Part shown: positions 8,961 through 18,112 of the stretch, piece after piece
Layout of the letters: each line of letters starts with the position of its first letter
Position numbering within the stretch: the first letter of the stretch is position 1
DNA from: JBAZWV01 sp041660225
GTDB taxonomy: Bacteria > Patescibacteriota > Patescibacteriia > 2-12-FULL-60-25
Length of the DNA: 64,000 bases
NCBI GenBank assembly: GCA_041660225.1
Contig: JBAZWV010000001.1
Coordinates: 248,001 to 312,000 of the forward strand
Direction: 5' to 3'
Notes under the pieces: generated by a model
What the model was told of the DNA's origin: nothing
Database searches by the model: none
The model's input: the letters and a program-made list of their open reading frames with translations, nothing else
Position numbers and translations under genes: made by a program

Positions 8961-11198
8961 ATGAAACTGGTTATTGTCGAATCGCCAACCAAAGCCAAAA
9001 CCATCACGCGTTTTTTGGGCAAGGATTACAAGGTCCTCGCCAGCTTTGGACACGTCCGTGATCTTCCCAAGTCCAAGCTTGGCGTTGATATTGAACACGG
9101 ATTTGAACCGACATATACCGTCTCGGCTGACCACAAAACGAAGGTCAAAGAAATTAAAGACGCGGCCAAGAAAGCCGACGCCATCCTGTTCGCAACGGAC
9201 GAAGACCGAGAAGGCGAGGCCATCTCGTGGCATTTGGCGCAGATTTTGGATCAGGAACCGGAAAAACTGAAGCGCATTACGTTTCACGAAATTACGGAAG
9301 AAGCCATCACGCACGCGATTGAGAATCCGCGGGCGCTTGATCTTCATCTTGTAGAAGCCCAACAAGCACGTCGCATCATGGACCGTCTTGTCGGATATAA
9401 ACTCTCCCCTTTTTTGTGGCGCAAGGTTCGTCGCGGACTCTCCGCGGGTCGCGTGCAATCCGTGGCCGTGCGTATCATCGTTGATCGTGAACGCGAAATT
9501 AAGGCGTTCATTCCGCAAGAATATTGGAGCATCGAAGGTTCGTTTAAAACGAAGGCTTCAGAGGATATGTTTGATGCAAAGCTTCACGCGCTCGACGGAA
9601 AATCGCTCGATAAGATGGCGATCGGAACGAAAGAAGAAGCCGACAAACTCGTTACTGAACTAACGGGAGGATCGTTCAAGGTGGAAACGGTTGAGTCGAA
9701 AGAAAAAAAGGCCTCCCCTCCGGCGCCGTTTACGACGTCGACGTTGCAGCAGGAAGCGAATCGTCGTCTCGGATTTTCTGCGAAGCAGACGATGACGATC
9801 GCGCAAAAACTGTATGAAGGTATGGAGGTCGGAACCCAGGGTGCCGTCGGTCTTATCACCTACATGCGTACCGACTCGGTTAACCTCGCTGATCGATTTT
9901 TGAAGGATGCGACCGCGTTTTTGAGTGAAGCGTACGGCAAGGAATACGTTCTCGATGAAGTGCGCAAATACAAAACGAAGAGCAAGGGCGCGCAAGAAGC
10001 CCACGAAGCTATTCGTCCGACGGATCCGGCACGCACGCCTGATGAGGTCGCCGCGTATCTCGATCCGGGTCAACTCAAACTCTATCGTTTGATCTGGCAA
10101 CGTGCACTCGCAACCCAGATGCCGGATGCAAAATTGCTGGGCACATCCGCCGACCTCGTTTCGGGCCGCGCAATGTTTCGCGCAACAGGCCAGCAAGTGA
10201 CGTTTGAGGGATATCTCAAACTGTATCCGGATCAGGATAAAGACAAGTTTTTGCCACAACTCACACAGGGCTCGTCCGTCATCGCCGAAACGATCGAAGG
10301 CAAGCAGCACTTCACCGAACCGCCAGCGCGCTATTCGGACGCCACGCTCGTTAAAGAGCTTGAAGAATTCGGCATCGGACGTCCGTCGACGTACGCTTCA
10401 ACGATCTCGACGATCATTGATCGCGGCTACGTGGAACGTGACGATAAAAAGCGTCTTGGCCCGACCGATATCGCTTTCGACGTCACCGATCTCCTTGTAA
10501 AACAATTCCCCGATATCGTTGATCTTGAGTTTACGGCGCGCATGGAAGCCTCGCTCGACAACATTGCCGAAGGCATCATGGAGTGGCGCCCGCTCATCAC
10601 GGCGTTCTACGGTCCGTTCCAGAAGACGCTTGAGATCAAAGAAAAAGAACTTGAAGCCGAAGCCGAAAAAGAAGCAGAAGGTCAGGTTTGTCCGAAGTGC
10701 GGAAAACCGATGTCCGTAAAACGCGGCCGCTTTGGAAAGTTTCTTGCCTGCACCGCGTATCCGGAGTGCAAGGGAACGAAGCCGCTTGCAGGCGAGGCGC
10801 CACGCCCCACTGCCGAACCGACGGACGAAAAATGTCCGGAATGCGGAGCGATGATGGTCAAGAAAGTCGGCCGCTTTGGTCCCTTCCTCTCCTGTTCACG
10901 CTATCCCGACTGCAAGCACATCAAGAACATCGAAAAACCAGTTCTCGATTCCGAGGGGAATCCGATCATCTGTCCCAAGTGCAAGCAGGGACACATCACT
11001 GAGCGCAAATCAAAGAAGGGAAAAATCTTCTTCAGCTGCAATCGCTATCCTGATTGCGATCAGGCGTTCTGGGATCGTCCGAGCGGAGTTCCGTGTCCGG
11101 AATGCAAATATCCGACATTGACGTACAAGGGCAAAAATAAGATCGTATGTCCGAACGAAGGGTGCGGCTATAAAGCCGAACGCGAAGACGCAGAGTAA
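8961..11198 (+). CDS. topA: DNA topoisomerase I
   Basis: 745 residues. Type IA topoisomerase that relaxes negative supercoils. TOPRIM at the N-terminus (VIVESPTKAKTI; acidic DEDREGEA), then the catalytic core with the active-site Tyr in GLITYMRTDS (near residue 300) and GRPSTYASTI. Four C-terminal zinc-ribbon repeats (from about residue 575) each carry paired CxxC motifs, for example CPKCGKPM and CPECGAMM. All key residues are present. A near-leaderless start is predicted from the promoter. Confidence 0.97.
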   Translation: MKLVIVESPTKAKTITRFLGKDYKVLASFGHVRDLPKSKLGVDIEHGFEPTYTVSADHKTKVKEIKDAAKKADAILFATDEDREGEAISWHLAQILDQEPEKLKRITFHEITEEAITHAIENPRALDLHLVEAQQARRIMDRLVGYKLSPFLWRKVRRGLSAGRVQSVAVRIIVDREREIKAFIPQEYWSIEGSFKTKASEDMFDAKLHALDGKSLDKMAIGTKEEADKLVTELTGGSFKVETVESKEKKASPPAPFTTSTLQQEANRRLGFSAKQTMTIAQKLYEGMEVGTQGAVGLITYMRTDSVNLADRFLKDATAFLSEAYGKEYVLDEVRKYKTKSKGAQEAHEAIRPTDPARTPDEVAAYLDPGQLKLYRLIWQRALATQMPDAKLLGTSADLVSGRAMFRATGQQVTFEGYLKLYPDQDKDKFLPQLTQGSSVIAETIEGKQHFTEPPARYSDATLVKELEEFGIGRPSTYASTISTIIDRGYVERDDKKRLGPTDIAFDVTDLLVKQFPDIVDLEFTARMEASLDNIAEGIMEWRPLITAFYGPFQKTLEIKEKELEAEAEKEAEGQVCPKCGKPMSVKRGRFGKFLACTAYPECKGTKPLAGEAPRPTAEPTDEKCPECGAMMVKKVGRFGPFLSCSRYPDCKHIKNIEKPVLDSEGNPIICPKCKQGHITERKSKKGKIFFSCNRYPDCDQAFWDRPSGVPCPECKYPTLTYKGKNKIVCPNEGCGYKAEREDAE

Positions 11199-11230
11199 AA
11201 AAAATCCCCGGAAGATCCGGGGATTTTTTA
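11198..11230. terminator. Bidirectional terminator between topA and 11228-12190
   Basis: Perfect hairpin AAAATCCCCGG - AAGAT - CCGGGGATTTT with A-run on one side and T-run on the other. It can end both convergent transcripts and overlaps the 3' end of the minus-strand gene. Confidence 0.85.
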
Positions 11231-12190
11231 TTTCTTTTCTTTTTCGTCGGTATGCTTCAGCATCCAATCGAGAACCTTTTCCGGAAACAGGGCGTAATTT
11301 TTAAGTTTGGTGACAAGATCCGTTTCAAACATATATTTGAGACCTCTGTCGAACCATTCCGTTGTTTTTGCGAATGCATTGAAGATACTCCCGATGCCGA
11401 ATACCCCTGCGGCACCCGCCGCACCGGCCGCTCCAACGCCGATACCGATCGCGCCAATTCCTTTTTTCTTCGGTGCTTCGTATGGCTCAGCCCGCGATAC
11501 AACGGGAGGCGCTTCCTCTGCCGCTTGCGGAGCGGGGTACATCCGTTCTGCAATAGATTTAACAGCGATGGGATCCACGTCTTTTAGATCAACCTGTTCG
11601 ATAATCGCGTCTTCCATCTTTAGACGATCCGCGCCAGCCATCGCTGCTACGGCCGCCATCGCAAGTAACGCTTCTGGAGACTGTCGAAGTTGTTTGGAAA
11701 GCGCTTTCATGCTTTTCAATCTCGACATCTCGCGCACATCTTCCTTGCCCGTTCGTCGTTTTTCATCTTCCAAGAGATGCAGCATTCTCTCGGCATCCTC
11801 TCCGTATTCCTTGAGAGCTTTCTTGAGCTCCTTTGCTTTTTCATTCTCGACATCCACACGTTCAACAAGCTGCTGCCGTTGTTCTTCCCTCACGAGTTCG
11901 GGTTTCTCGATCTTTGTTTTTGCTTCCTCTGTCGCGCGCTGGATCTCTTGCTCTGCGTTCTTTTTTTCTGCTCGAATGGATTCCGCGATACCGGACACGC
12001 CTTCGGACTCCGCATACTCCTCCGCTTCGCGCGCTGCTTTTTCAACCTCTTCCAACGCGTTTCCCTGCAGTTCCTCAAACGATATTTCCGGATGCTCAAC
12101 GCGATCCGGCTTCTTGGAAGTTGGATATTCACCCGATTCGCGTTCTGTTTGAGAAGGAAGGGTGGGGAGTGCTTCAGAGGTTTTGGCCAT
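11228..12190 (-). CDS. Coiled-coil protein with C-terminal membrane-like segment
   Basis: 320 residues, no family recognised. Residues 1-130 are strongly charged, Glu/Lys-rich and heptad-like (a long coiled coil). Residues about 150-205 form an Ala-rich helix. About 235-260 is a Gly/Ala/Ile-rich hydrophobic stretch that could insert in the membrane. The tail ends in a Lys/Glu cluster. The start at 12190 has no Shine-Dalgarno site. The plan resembles CPR cytoplasmic scaffolds tethered to the membrane, but no function can be assigned. Confidence 0.7.
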   Translation of the reverse strand: MAKTSEALPTLPSQTERESGEYPTSKKPDRVEHPEISFEELQGNALEEVEKAAREAEEYAESEGVSGIAESIRAEKKNAEQEIQRATEEAKTKIEKPELVREEQRQQLVERVDVENEKAKELKKALKEYGEDAERMLHLLEDEKRRTGKEDVREMSRLKSMKALSKQLRQSPEALLAMAAVAAMAGADRLKMEDAIIEQVDLKDVDPIAVKSIAERMYPAPQAAEEAPPVVSRAEPYEAPKKKGIGAIGIGVGAAGAAGAAGVFGIGSIFNAFAKTTEWFDRGLKYMFETDLVTKLKNYALFPEKVLDWMLKHTDEKEKK

Positions 12191-12252
12191 ACATGAAGGA
12201 CATCATAGCAAAAAATGGCTCTATTGAGGAAATAACTGATTGCCAAGCAGCC

Positions 12253-12281
12253 TTGACAAAATGGCTATTTTATGCTATTCT
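12253..12281 (+). promoter_or_regulatory. Promoter of orphan gene 12357
   Basis: TTGACA (12253-12258), 17 bp, TATTCT (12276-12281). It gives a leader of about 70 bases. In the leader TCGTT (12311-12315) can pair with AACGA (12341-12345), placing part of the GGGGG ribosome binding site in or next to a hairpin. Confidence 0.7.
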
Positions 12282-12356
12282 CGGACTTCGTAGCTGAAAC
12301 AGGATTCTCCTCGTTTTTGGCTCTACGATACCCACGTTCCAACGAAAGGGGGCCCG

Positions 12357-12968
12357 ATGGCCCATTTCCCGGTCCAAATCAACTTTCACACAAAGAGTGC
12401 CGACCTTGCCAAGCGAATCATCGACGAGCTCGGCATCGACGAGCATGAGACGATCGATCGCGCTGCTCTGGAGCGCGTCAACGAAGGACGTCTCGAAGAA
12501 ATGCGTGCACGAAAAAAGGAACCTCTACGCCCCGGCATCGGCGACACGGGGAAAGCCGTGTTCGGCAAGCAGGGCGTCAACCACGTTCGTCTCGATCAGT
12601 ACTTCGAGGATCTCCTCGCGCAAGGCTTTCAACCTGCCTACAAGGTCTGGCACAAGACCTCTGTACGGGACCAAAAAACGCAGGAAGACGTCGACAAGTT
12701 CACGATCCGTGTCGTGGTGGCGCTGAAACGCGACATCCACACCGAGCTCCCTCCGGAGTTCACAGAGACGTTTCGCGCGTTTCTCGCGTCCGGCGTCTGG
12801 TCTCATTGCCACGTGTGGCAGAACAACAAGAACGACACCGTGAACGTCACCGGCCAGTTCGAGCGCAACGTGCGACGCTATCGCGTCCTACGTCTCGACG
12901 ACCACGGCGATTACACCACGCCCGAAGCCATCGCTCCTTCCCAGGACATCGCCATCAACACCCGCTGA
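12357..12968 (+). CDS. Orphan hypothetical protein with strong ribosome binding site
   Basis: 203 residues, soluble, no signal peptide, no recognised domain. Mixed alpha/beta by composition, with one Cys. AAAGGGGG sits 4 bases before the ATG. The gene is a self-contained unit with its own promoter (12253) and terminator (12992). It belongs to a set of isolated short genes in this window that share strong SD sites and lack relatives I can name. Confidence 0.8.
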   Translation: MAHFPVQINFHTKSADLAKRIIDELGIDEHETIDRAALERVNEGRLEEMRARKKEPLRPGIGDTGKAVFGKQGVNHVRLDQYFEDLLAQGFQPAYKVWHKTSVRDQKTQEDVDKFTIRVVVALKRDIHTELPPEFTETFRAFLASGVWSHCHVWQNNKNDTVNVTGQFERNVRRYRVLRLDDHGDYTTPEAIAPSQDIAINTR

Positions 12969-12991
12969 GTGCACGGTCTGCGCTCACTCAA

Positions 12992-13032
12992 CCACCCCTG
13001 TTCGAGAAATCGGACAGGGGTGGAGTTTTGTT
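12992..13032 (+). terminator. Rho-independent terminator of gene 12357
   Basis: Ten-bp perfect stem CCACCCCTGT / ACAGGGGTGG with a 12-base loop, then AGTTTTGTTT. Confidence 0.85.
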
Positions 13033-13036
13033 TAGA

Positions 13037-14440
13037 TTATTCTTCGCCGCCCGTTTCTTGCTGAATCACATCACGACGAACGAGAACGTCTTTGAACCGC
13101 GCGCGGATATCAGCGAGATCACTTTCTCCCAACTCTTGAAACGTATCGATGTCCCCTCCTGGAACCCATTCCGGCACGGGTAATCCTTCATAGAGTTTAA
13201 AAACGTGCGAGAGGCACGACGTCGCATATGATCCTTTGCCGAGTGAAAATCGAATAATCCATCCTTGCGGCACGCGTTTCTGCTCAAGATCAACCGGAAT
13301 GACCATCGAGGGAATCGATTTCGTCGATGTAGGAATATAAGGAAACATCGCGAGTGCGTCACGATACGCAAGCGTTCCATCCTGTCGCATCAACGCTTCG
13401 TATTCTGGAAGCGGTCCTGTTGGCGTCAGTGGCAATCGCAGATCACGCGGCGGCTCGGTGCCGTTTTCGACGTGTGCGGAAAGCGTGCGATTCATCAGCC
13501 ATGAACCGTAGGCGTACACCCAAAGCTTCACCTGATCTTTGATGATCGAAAGCGCGGCGCGCGTTTTTTTCGGATCCTGACGGAGCGCTTTCAAAAGCTT
13601 GATTTCGTCGCGCAGCGTATACGGAAAGTTGGATGCGACTTCGAGCATCGCGTCCCAATCACCGTAGGATTCTCCAAGCGCTTTGCGCACATCACTGAAG
13701 AGCGGAACGTCGAACGGTCCGGGTTCACCAAAATACATGCGTAGAACACGCTCGATGTCGTTTTTGAGAATCGATTGCCCAAGACGATGCGAGATGAGGC
13801 GCGTACCAAAACGCTGGGGACCAAAAATATTGTAAAAACCCCGTCGCTGCAACACATCGAGTTGTGCGTCGATGGAATCCTCCGAGGAGGAACGAATGAG
13901 AATCGTAAAACGGTTTCCCGCCAAGTCCCCGGGCTGAAGCGCGCCGCTCCCGTATTCGATCGGACGGAGAAACAGACGTGCGTGGTTCACGGCTTCCGCT
14001 TCTTCTCGCGTCACGCCGCGCAAACTCAGGCGCTGGCTTGTTACGGCCATCGCATCCTTGATTCCCGCATATCCGATCCGATCCATTTCGATCCCGAGAG
14101 CCGCCGCGAGATCGGTCACGGCATGCGGACCGGAGATTCCGGCTTTGACGAGATCCGCCCAGAGCGTGCGCCGATCCTCCTGATCTTGAAACGCCGGCGC
14201 TCCGGAAAGCGGAATGACCCGACCGTCGGTCAGGATTTCTTCGACCAAAAAATCGTGCGGATATAATCGCAAATATCCGGCGGGCCGGTTTTGAGGCAGA
14301 TACGTCACGCCGATGCGACCGAGGATGAAATCCTGGTCCGGCGAATGTTCGCGGTATACCCGCTCGGGATTGCTCGCACGGACGCGATCAACCAACTCCT
14401 TTTCCTGGGCGTGGAGGTCCTGCGTTTGCATGGACGGCAT
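13037..14440 (-). CDS. truD: tRNA pseudouridine synthase D family protein
   Basis: 467 residues from the ATG at 14440; a longer frame would overlap relA and is rejected. TruD converts U13 of some tRNAs to pseudouridine. It shows the family signature around the catalytic Asp in YAGIKDAMAVTSQ (about residue 100) and NIFGPQRFG in the TRUD insertion region. It is longer than E. coli TruD (about 349), with an N-terminal helical extension and extra sequence after the core. Divergent from relA. Confidence 0.88.
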   Translation of the reverse strand: MPSMQTQDLHAQEKELVDRVRASNPERVYREHSPDQDFILGRIGVTYLPQNRPAGYLRLYPHDFLVEEILTDGRVIPLSGAPAFQDQEDRRTLWADLVKAGISGPHAVTDLAAALGIEMDRIGYAGIKDAMAVTSQRLSLRGVTREEAEAVNHARLFLRPIEYGSGALQPGDLAGNRFTILIRSSSEDSIDAQLDVLQRRGFYNIFGPQRFGTRLISHRLGQSILKNDIERVLRMYFGEPGPFDVPLFSDVRKALGESYGDWDAMLEVASNFPYTLRDEIKLLKALRQDPKKTRAALSIIKDQVKLWVYAYGSWLMNRTLSAHVENGTEPPRDLRLPLTPTGPLPEYEALMRQDGTLAYRDALAMFPYIPTSTKSIPSMVIPVDLEQKRVPQGWIIRFSLGKGSYATSCLSHVFKLYEGLPVPEWVPGGDIDTFQELGESDLADIRARFKDVLVRRDVIQQETGGEE

Positions 14441-14469
14441 GCGGGCCAGCGTATCATCCGTACGCGCCC

Positions 14470-14498
14470 TTGTCTCTCGGTTGCGTGGCGCATAGGAT
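14470..14498 (+). promoter_or_regulatory. relA promoter (leaderless mRNA predicted)
   Basis: TTGTCT (14470-14475), 17 bp, TAGGAT (14493-14498). The ATG of relA begins 7 bases after the -10 box, exactly where transcription should start. Confidence 0.65.
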
Positions 14499-14504
14499 GG
14501 AGCT

Positions 14505-16001
14505 ATGACTGCCGACACCGCCTTCGAGCGTCTTGATCGGATTCTTCGGGAATCGTATCCCGGAGCGGATTTGGATATCGTAAAACGTGCGTATGTGTTT
14601 GCGGCCGATGCGCATCGTCTCCAAAAGCGCGCTTCTGGCGAACCCTACATCATTCACCCACTGGCGACGGCTACAACGCTTGCCGAAATGCGTTTACCGA
14701 TCCCGATCATCGTCGCCGGCATTCTGCATGATGTTCCCGAAGATACGGAACGGACGCTTGAAGATGTCGAAACGGAATTCGGACCCGAAGTCGCGAAGCT
14801 TGTTGCGGGAATCACCAAACTTGGAAAAATCAAATATCGCGGGATGGAGCGCTATATCGAAAACCTGCGCAAAATGTTTTTGGCGATGGCCGAAGACGTA
14901 CGCGTTGTCGTCATCAAATTCGCTGATCGGTTGCACAATCTCGAAACGCTTGATGCGATCCCGCCGAAAAAACAGTATCGTGTCGCGCTTGAAAGTCTCG
15001 AAATCTACGCGCCCATCGCGAGTCGTCTTGGCATGGGCGAAATGAAGGGCCGACTCGAAGACGCGGCGTTCAAATACGTCTATCCCAAAGAATTCGATTG
15101 GACGCGCAAGATCGTCGAAGCGACAGCCGTCGAGCGACAAACCTATCTCGACAATGTCATGCGGGAAACCACGGACAGCCTCGTCGAAGCCGGACTCAAG
15201 GAGGTCGAAGTTCATGGTCGCGCGAAACATTTGTATTCGACGTACCGCAAGCTCCTGAAAAACGAACGGAACATTGCGCGCATCTATGACCTCATGGCGA
15301 TGCGTGTCATCGTCCCCACGGTTGGCGATTGTTATGCGGCGCTTGGCATCATCCATGGTCGCTGGACGCCGCTCAAAGGACGTATCAAGGATTACATGGC
15401 GCAGCCGAAACCGAACGGATATCAATCACTGCACACAACGGTTTTTTGTGATGACGGCGAAATCGTGGAGTTCCAGATCCGCACGCCGGAGATGCATCGC
15501 GCAGCTGAATACGGTATCGCCGCCCATTGGTCCTATAAAGTGGTTGATCCCTCGAAACCAGCTCCGGAATCCAACATTGACTGGGTCGGACAACTCGCGG
15601 ATATCCAACAGGAGCTTGTAGATAAAAAAACGTACATGAGTTCGCTCGAAGAGCTCAAAATCGACGTGTTCAAGGACCGCATCTTTGTGTTCACTCCGAA
15701 AGGCGATGTTATCGATTTGCCGGATGAATCAACGCCAGTTGATTTTGCGTATGCTATTCATACCGATATCGGCAATACATGCACTTCCGCCAAGGTGAAC
15801 GACGAACTCGCGCCGCTGGAACGCACACTCAAGAGCGGAGATATCATCGAAATCATGACGGATAAGAATCGAAAAGGGCCCAATCCTGATTGGTTGAAAT
15901 TTGTAAAAACCCATCACGCGAAAAGCAAAATCCGCCAATACGCTCGTGCAGGTATCACGGCGTGGATTCGAGGCGTTGGAAAACTCCTGGGAACGAATTG
16001 A
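14505..16001 (+). CDS. relA: RelA/SpoT-type (p)ppGpp synthetase/hydrolase lacking ACT domain
   Basis: 498 residues against about 720-750 for full-length Rel. HD hydrolase domain (about 30-190) with GILHDVPEDT and FADRLHNLETL. Synthetase domain (about 230-350) with GRIKDYMAQPKPNGYQSLHT and EFQIRT. TGS domain (about 390-455). The helical, zinc-finger and ACT regulatory regions are missing; the frame ends soon after TGS. Both catalytic halves look intact, so it may make and degrade (p)ppGpp while lacking much of the ribosome-sensing part. The stop codon touches the parB stop (convergent, no gap). Confidence 0.92.
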   Translation: MTADTAFERLDRILRESYPGADLDIVKRAYVFAADAHRLQKRASGEPYIIHPLATATTLAEMRLPIPIIVAGILHDVPEDTERTLEDVETEFGPEVAKLVAGITKLGKIKYRGMERYIENLRKMFLAMAEDVRVVVIKFADRLHNLETLDAIPPKKQYRVALESLEIYAPIASRLGMGEMKGRLEDAAFKYVYPKEFDWTRKIVEATAVERQTYLDNVMRETTDSLVEAGLKEVEVHGRAKHLYSTYRKLLKNERNIARIYDLMAMRVIVPTVGDCYAALGIIHGRWTPLKGRIKDYMAQPKPNGYQSLHTTVFCDDGEIVEFQIRTPEMHRAAEYGIAAHWSYKVVDPSKPAPESNIDWVGQLADIQQELVDKKTYMSSLEELKIDVFKDRIFVFTPKGDVIDLPDESTPVDFAYAIHTDIGNTCTSAKVNDELAPLERTLKSGDIIEIMTDKNRKGPNPDWLKFVKTHHAKSKIRQYARAGITAWIRGVGKLLGTN

Positions 16002-16880
16002 TTACTCTCCGACGATTTTCTTTCGGATGGTTTCGAGATCCTCGTCGTTCAAAAAACGGATGCGGACTTCGCCTTCGCCACGCGCATCGCGTTTGACGGT
16101 CACTCTGGTCCCAAATGCGGCACGGAATTGCTGTTCGAGCGCGGCGAGGTTCGGGTCGATGCCAACGGAACGACGTGGATGCGCGACGCGGGCTTCCGTC
16201 TGACGGACCGTGAAATTCCCGGCGACCATTTGTTCAAAAAGTGAAAGGCGTTCCTGATCGGTTGGAAGAGAAAGGAGTGTACGCGCGTTCGACATTGAAA
16301 TCGTTCCTTCCATGAGCGCACGCTGAATCAAATCCGGAAGCTGCAGCAGACGGATAATATTTCCGACTTGCGGGCGGCTCTTTCCAACGCGAACGCCAAC
16401 TTCGTCCTGCGTCATTCCGAATTCGTTCTGAAGCCGAAGATACGCGTGCGCTTCTTCGATCGGATTCAAATCCGAACGCTGAACGTTCTCGATGATCGCG
16501 AGCTCCATTTTCTGTTGTTCCGTCGCGGATCGGATCAATGCCGGAATCTCTTCGAGTCCTGCGATCTTTGAGGCACGCAAGCGACGCTCCCCCGCGATCA
16601 GCTCGTACCGACCATCGTTCTTCACCGTCACGACGATCGGCTGAAGGATGCCATGTTCTTTGATCGAACCGACGAGATCTTCGAGGTCACCGTGATCAAA
16701 GTGCGTACGTGGCTGATGCGGATTCGGATCAATCCGATCGAGCGGCAACATCTGTACGGAGGTACCCGGACCGGACGAAGCTGCCGCCCGGATAGGCGGA
16801 TGCATGTCGTTCATGGCGGGAGATCGTTGCGGGATAAGCGCGCCGAGTCCGCGTCCCAGCCCTGATTGTCGTCCGAGCAT
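16002..16880 (-). CDS. parB: Chromosome partitioning protein ParB
   Basis: 292 residues. N-terminal GLGRGLGALIP box that contacts ParA, ParB/Sulfiredoxin nuclease-like domain with the CTP-binding motifs GERRLRA and ENVQRSDLNPIEEA, helix-turn-helix (about 135-200), and C-terminal dimerisation region. It is the second gene of a parAB pair (11-base gap) whose order and size match chromosomal ParABS systems. I saw no convincing parS site nearby. Confidence 0.96.
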   Translation of the reverse strand: MLGRQSGLGRGLGALIPQRSPAMNDMHPPIRAAASSGPGTSVQMLPLDRIDPNPHQPRTHFDHGDLEDLVGSIKEHGILQPIVVTVKNDGRYELIAGERRLRASKIAGLEEIPALIRSATEQQKMELAIIENVQRSDLNPIEEAHAYLRLQNEFGMTQDEVGVRVGKSRPQVGNIIRLLQLPDLIQRALMEGTISMSNARTLLSLPTDQERLSLFEQMVAGNFTVRQTEARVAHPRRSVGIDPNLAALEQQFRAAFGTRVTVKRDARGEGEVRIRFLNDEDLETIRKKIVGE

Positions 16881-16891
16881 ACAAAGAAAAA

Positions 16892-17683
16892 TTAGGACTT
16901 GCTAAGGAGTGCCATGTGCTGCTCTTCGCTGTCGATGATTTCGCGCGCCAACCGTTCGTACGCTTTTGCGCCTTTTGATGAGCCGTCAAAATTCACGATC
17001 GAACGACCGAAGGACGGAGCTTCGGCCAATCGGACATTTCGCGGAATAACGGAACGAAAAATATTGTTCGGAAAATATTTATACAATTCCTGCATCACAT
17101 CGTCGGACAGCTTATTGCGCCCATCATACATCGTAAGAACGGCACCCAGCACTTCGAGCTCTGCACGCAAATTCTGTTTCACGAGATTCACCGTCTCAAG
17201 CAACTGTCCGAGACCTTCAAGCGCGTAGTATTCCGTTTGAACCGGAATCAATACTTCGTCCGCCGCAACGATCCCGTTCAAGGTGATCAGACCGAGCGTC
17301 GGCGGACAATCGATCAGAATATAATCGTAGTCGTTACGAACTTCCAAAAGTGTATCGTAGAGTTTGAATTCTCGGCGCGGCATTCCGACGAGCTCGATGT
17401 TCAGACCGGCAAGATGCTTCGTCGCCGGCGCAATACGCAATGTTTCGTGTGCCGTCGGTTGCACGATGTCACGCATGCCAACGTGCCCTAGCACCGCCTC
17501 ATACACGCCACGTTCGAGACCTTCGTGATCAATTCCGATGCCAGAGGTCGCATTCGCCTGCGGATCAAGATCCACGATCAATACGAACTTCCCGGCTTCG
17601 GCCAGATACGCGCCAAGATTGATGGCCGTCGTGGTTTTCCCCACGCCGCCCTTCTGGTTTACGACCGAAATAATCCTCCCCAT
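16892..17683 (-). CDS. parA: Chromosome partitioning ATPase ParA/Soj
   Basis: 263 residues. Deviant Walker A KGGVGKTTT, Walker A' region DLDPQANATSG, Walker B DYILIDCPP. A DNA-binding ATPase that positions ParB-bound origins. Upstream TTGCCG - 18 bp - TAAAAT ends 9 bases before the ATG, so the mRNA is probably leaderless. First gene of the parAB operon. Confidence 0.97.
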   Translation of the reverse strand: MGRIISVVNQKGGVGKTTTAINLGAYLAEAGKFVLIVDLDPQANATSGIGIDHEGLERGVYEAVLGHVGMRDIVQPTAHETLRIAPATKHLAGLNIELVGMPRREFKLYDTLLEVRNDYDYILIDCPPTLGLITLNGIVAADEVLIPVQTEYYALEGLGQLLETVNLVKQNLRAELEVLGAVLTMYDGRNKLSDDVMQELYKYFPNNIFRSVIPRNVRLAEAPSFGRSIVNFDGSSKGAKAYERLAREIIDSEEQHMALLSKS

Positions 17684-17745
17684 ATCGCGCTCATTTTACG
17701 CGCGTTGAGACCGTTCCGGCAAGGGTTGAGAATCCTGCGTGAATA

Positions 17746-17774
17746 TTGACGAAATGCCCTTTATTTCCTATACT
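17746..17774 (+). promoter_or_regulatory. Promoter of the tRNA at 17813
   Basis: TTGACG, 17 bp, TATACT. It lies 38 bases upstream of the mature tRNA end. Confidence 0.75.
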
Positions 17775-17812
17775 CCTCCCGCGTTTACAAACGGCTTTCA
17801 AGACAAAGGTAT

Positions 17813-17889
17813 ACCGGGGTAGCTCAGTTGGTTAGAGCGTGGGACTCATAAGCCCGAGGTCGGCGGTTCAAATCCGCCCCCCGGTACCA
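17813..17889 (+). tRNA. tRNA with CAT anticodon (elongator Met, or Ile2)
   Basis: 77 bases with encoded CCA. Acceptor ACCGGGG / CCCCGGT, D stem GCTC/GAGC, anticodon loop CTCATAA, T arm GGCGG-TTCAAAT-CCGCC. The last anticodon-stem pair (31-39) is an A-G mismatch and the first acceptor pair is A-T. The CAT anticodon with a non-initiator acceptor fits elongator tRNA-Met. A lysidine-modified tRNA-Ile2 cannot be excluded by eye. Confidence 0.9.
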
Positions 17890-17891
17890 TC

Positions 17892-17919
17892 AAAAAATCT
17901 CCCGACGGGAGATTTTTTG
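17892..17919. terminator. Bidirectional terminator shared by two convergent tRNAs
   Basis: AAAAAATCTCCC - GAC - GGGAGATTTTTT. The perfect 12-bp palindrome lies between the + strand CAT tRNA and the - strand tRNA-Leu and ends both. Confidence 0.9.
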
Positions 17920-17921
17920 TA

Positions 17922-18008
17922 TGGTGCCGAGAGAGGGAATCGAACCCTCATGACCTTGCGATCGCGGGATTTTGAGTCCCGTGCGTCTACCAATTCCGCC
18001 ATCTCGGC
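17922..18008 (-). tRNA. tRNA-Leu (CAA)
   Basis: 87 bases, class II with a long variable arm. Acceptor GCCGAGA / TCTCGGC, anticodon loop CTCAAAA in stem CGGGA/TCCCG, T loop TTCGATT, encoded CCA. Confidence 0.95.
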
Positions 18009-18026
18009 ATAACTATTTCCGCGCCG

Positions 18027-18055
18027 ACTGTAACCAAAAAATCCATTTCTGACAA
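18027..18055 (-). promoter_or_regulatory. tRNA-Leu promoter
   Basis: On the minus strand TTGTCA (18055-18050), 17 bp, TACAGT (18032-18027). It is back to back with the initiator tRNA promoter 10 bases away. Confidence 0.7.
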
Positions 18056-18065
18056 GCCTCGCAAC

Positions 18066-18094
18066 TTGACGCTTTCTTCGATTTTGGCTATAGT
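18066..18094 (+). promoter_or_regulatory. Initiator tRNA promoter
   Basis: TTGACG (18066-18071), 17 bp, TATAGT (18089-18094), 18 bases upstream of the mature tRNA. Confidence 0.75.
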
Positions 18095-18112
18095 CCGCTC
18101 ACGAAAACCCAT

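Noticed and set aside
14441..14518. Longer truD start overlapping relA
   Set aside because: It would run across the relA promoter and ATG; no start signal supports it.
17700..17812. Origin of replication near parAB
   Set aside because: No dnaA gene and no cluster of DnaA boxes were visible around parAB in this window.
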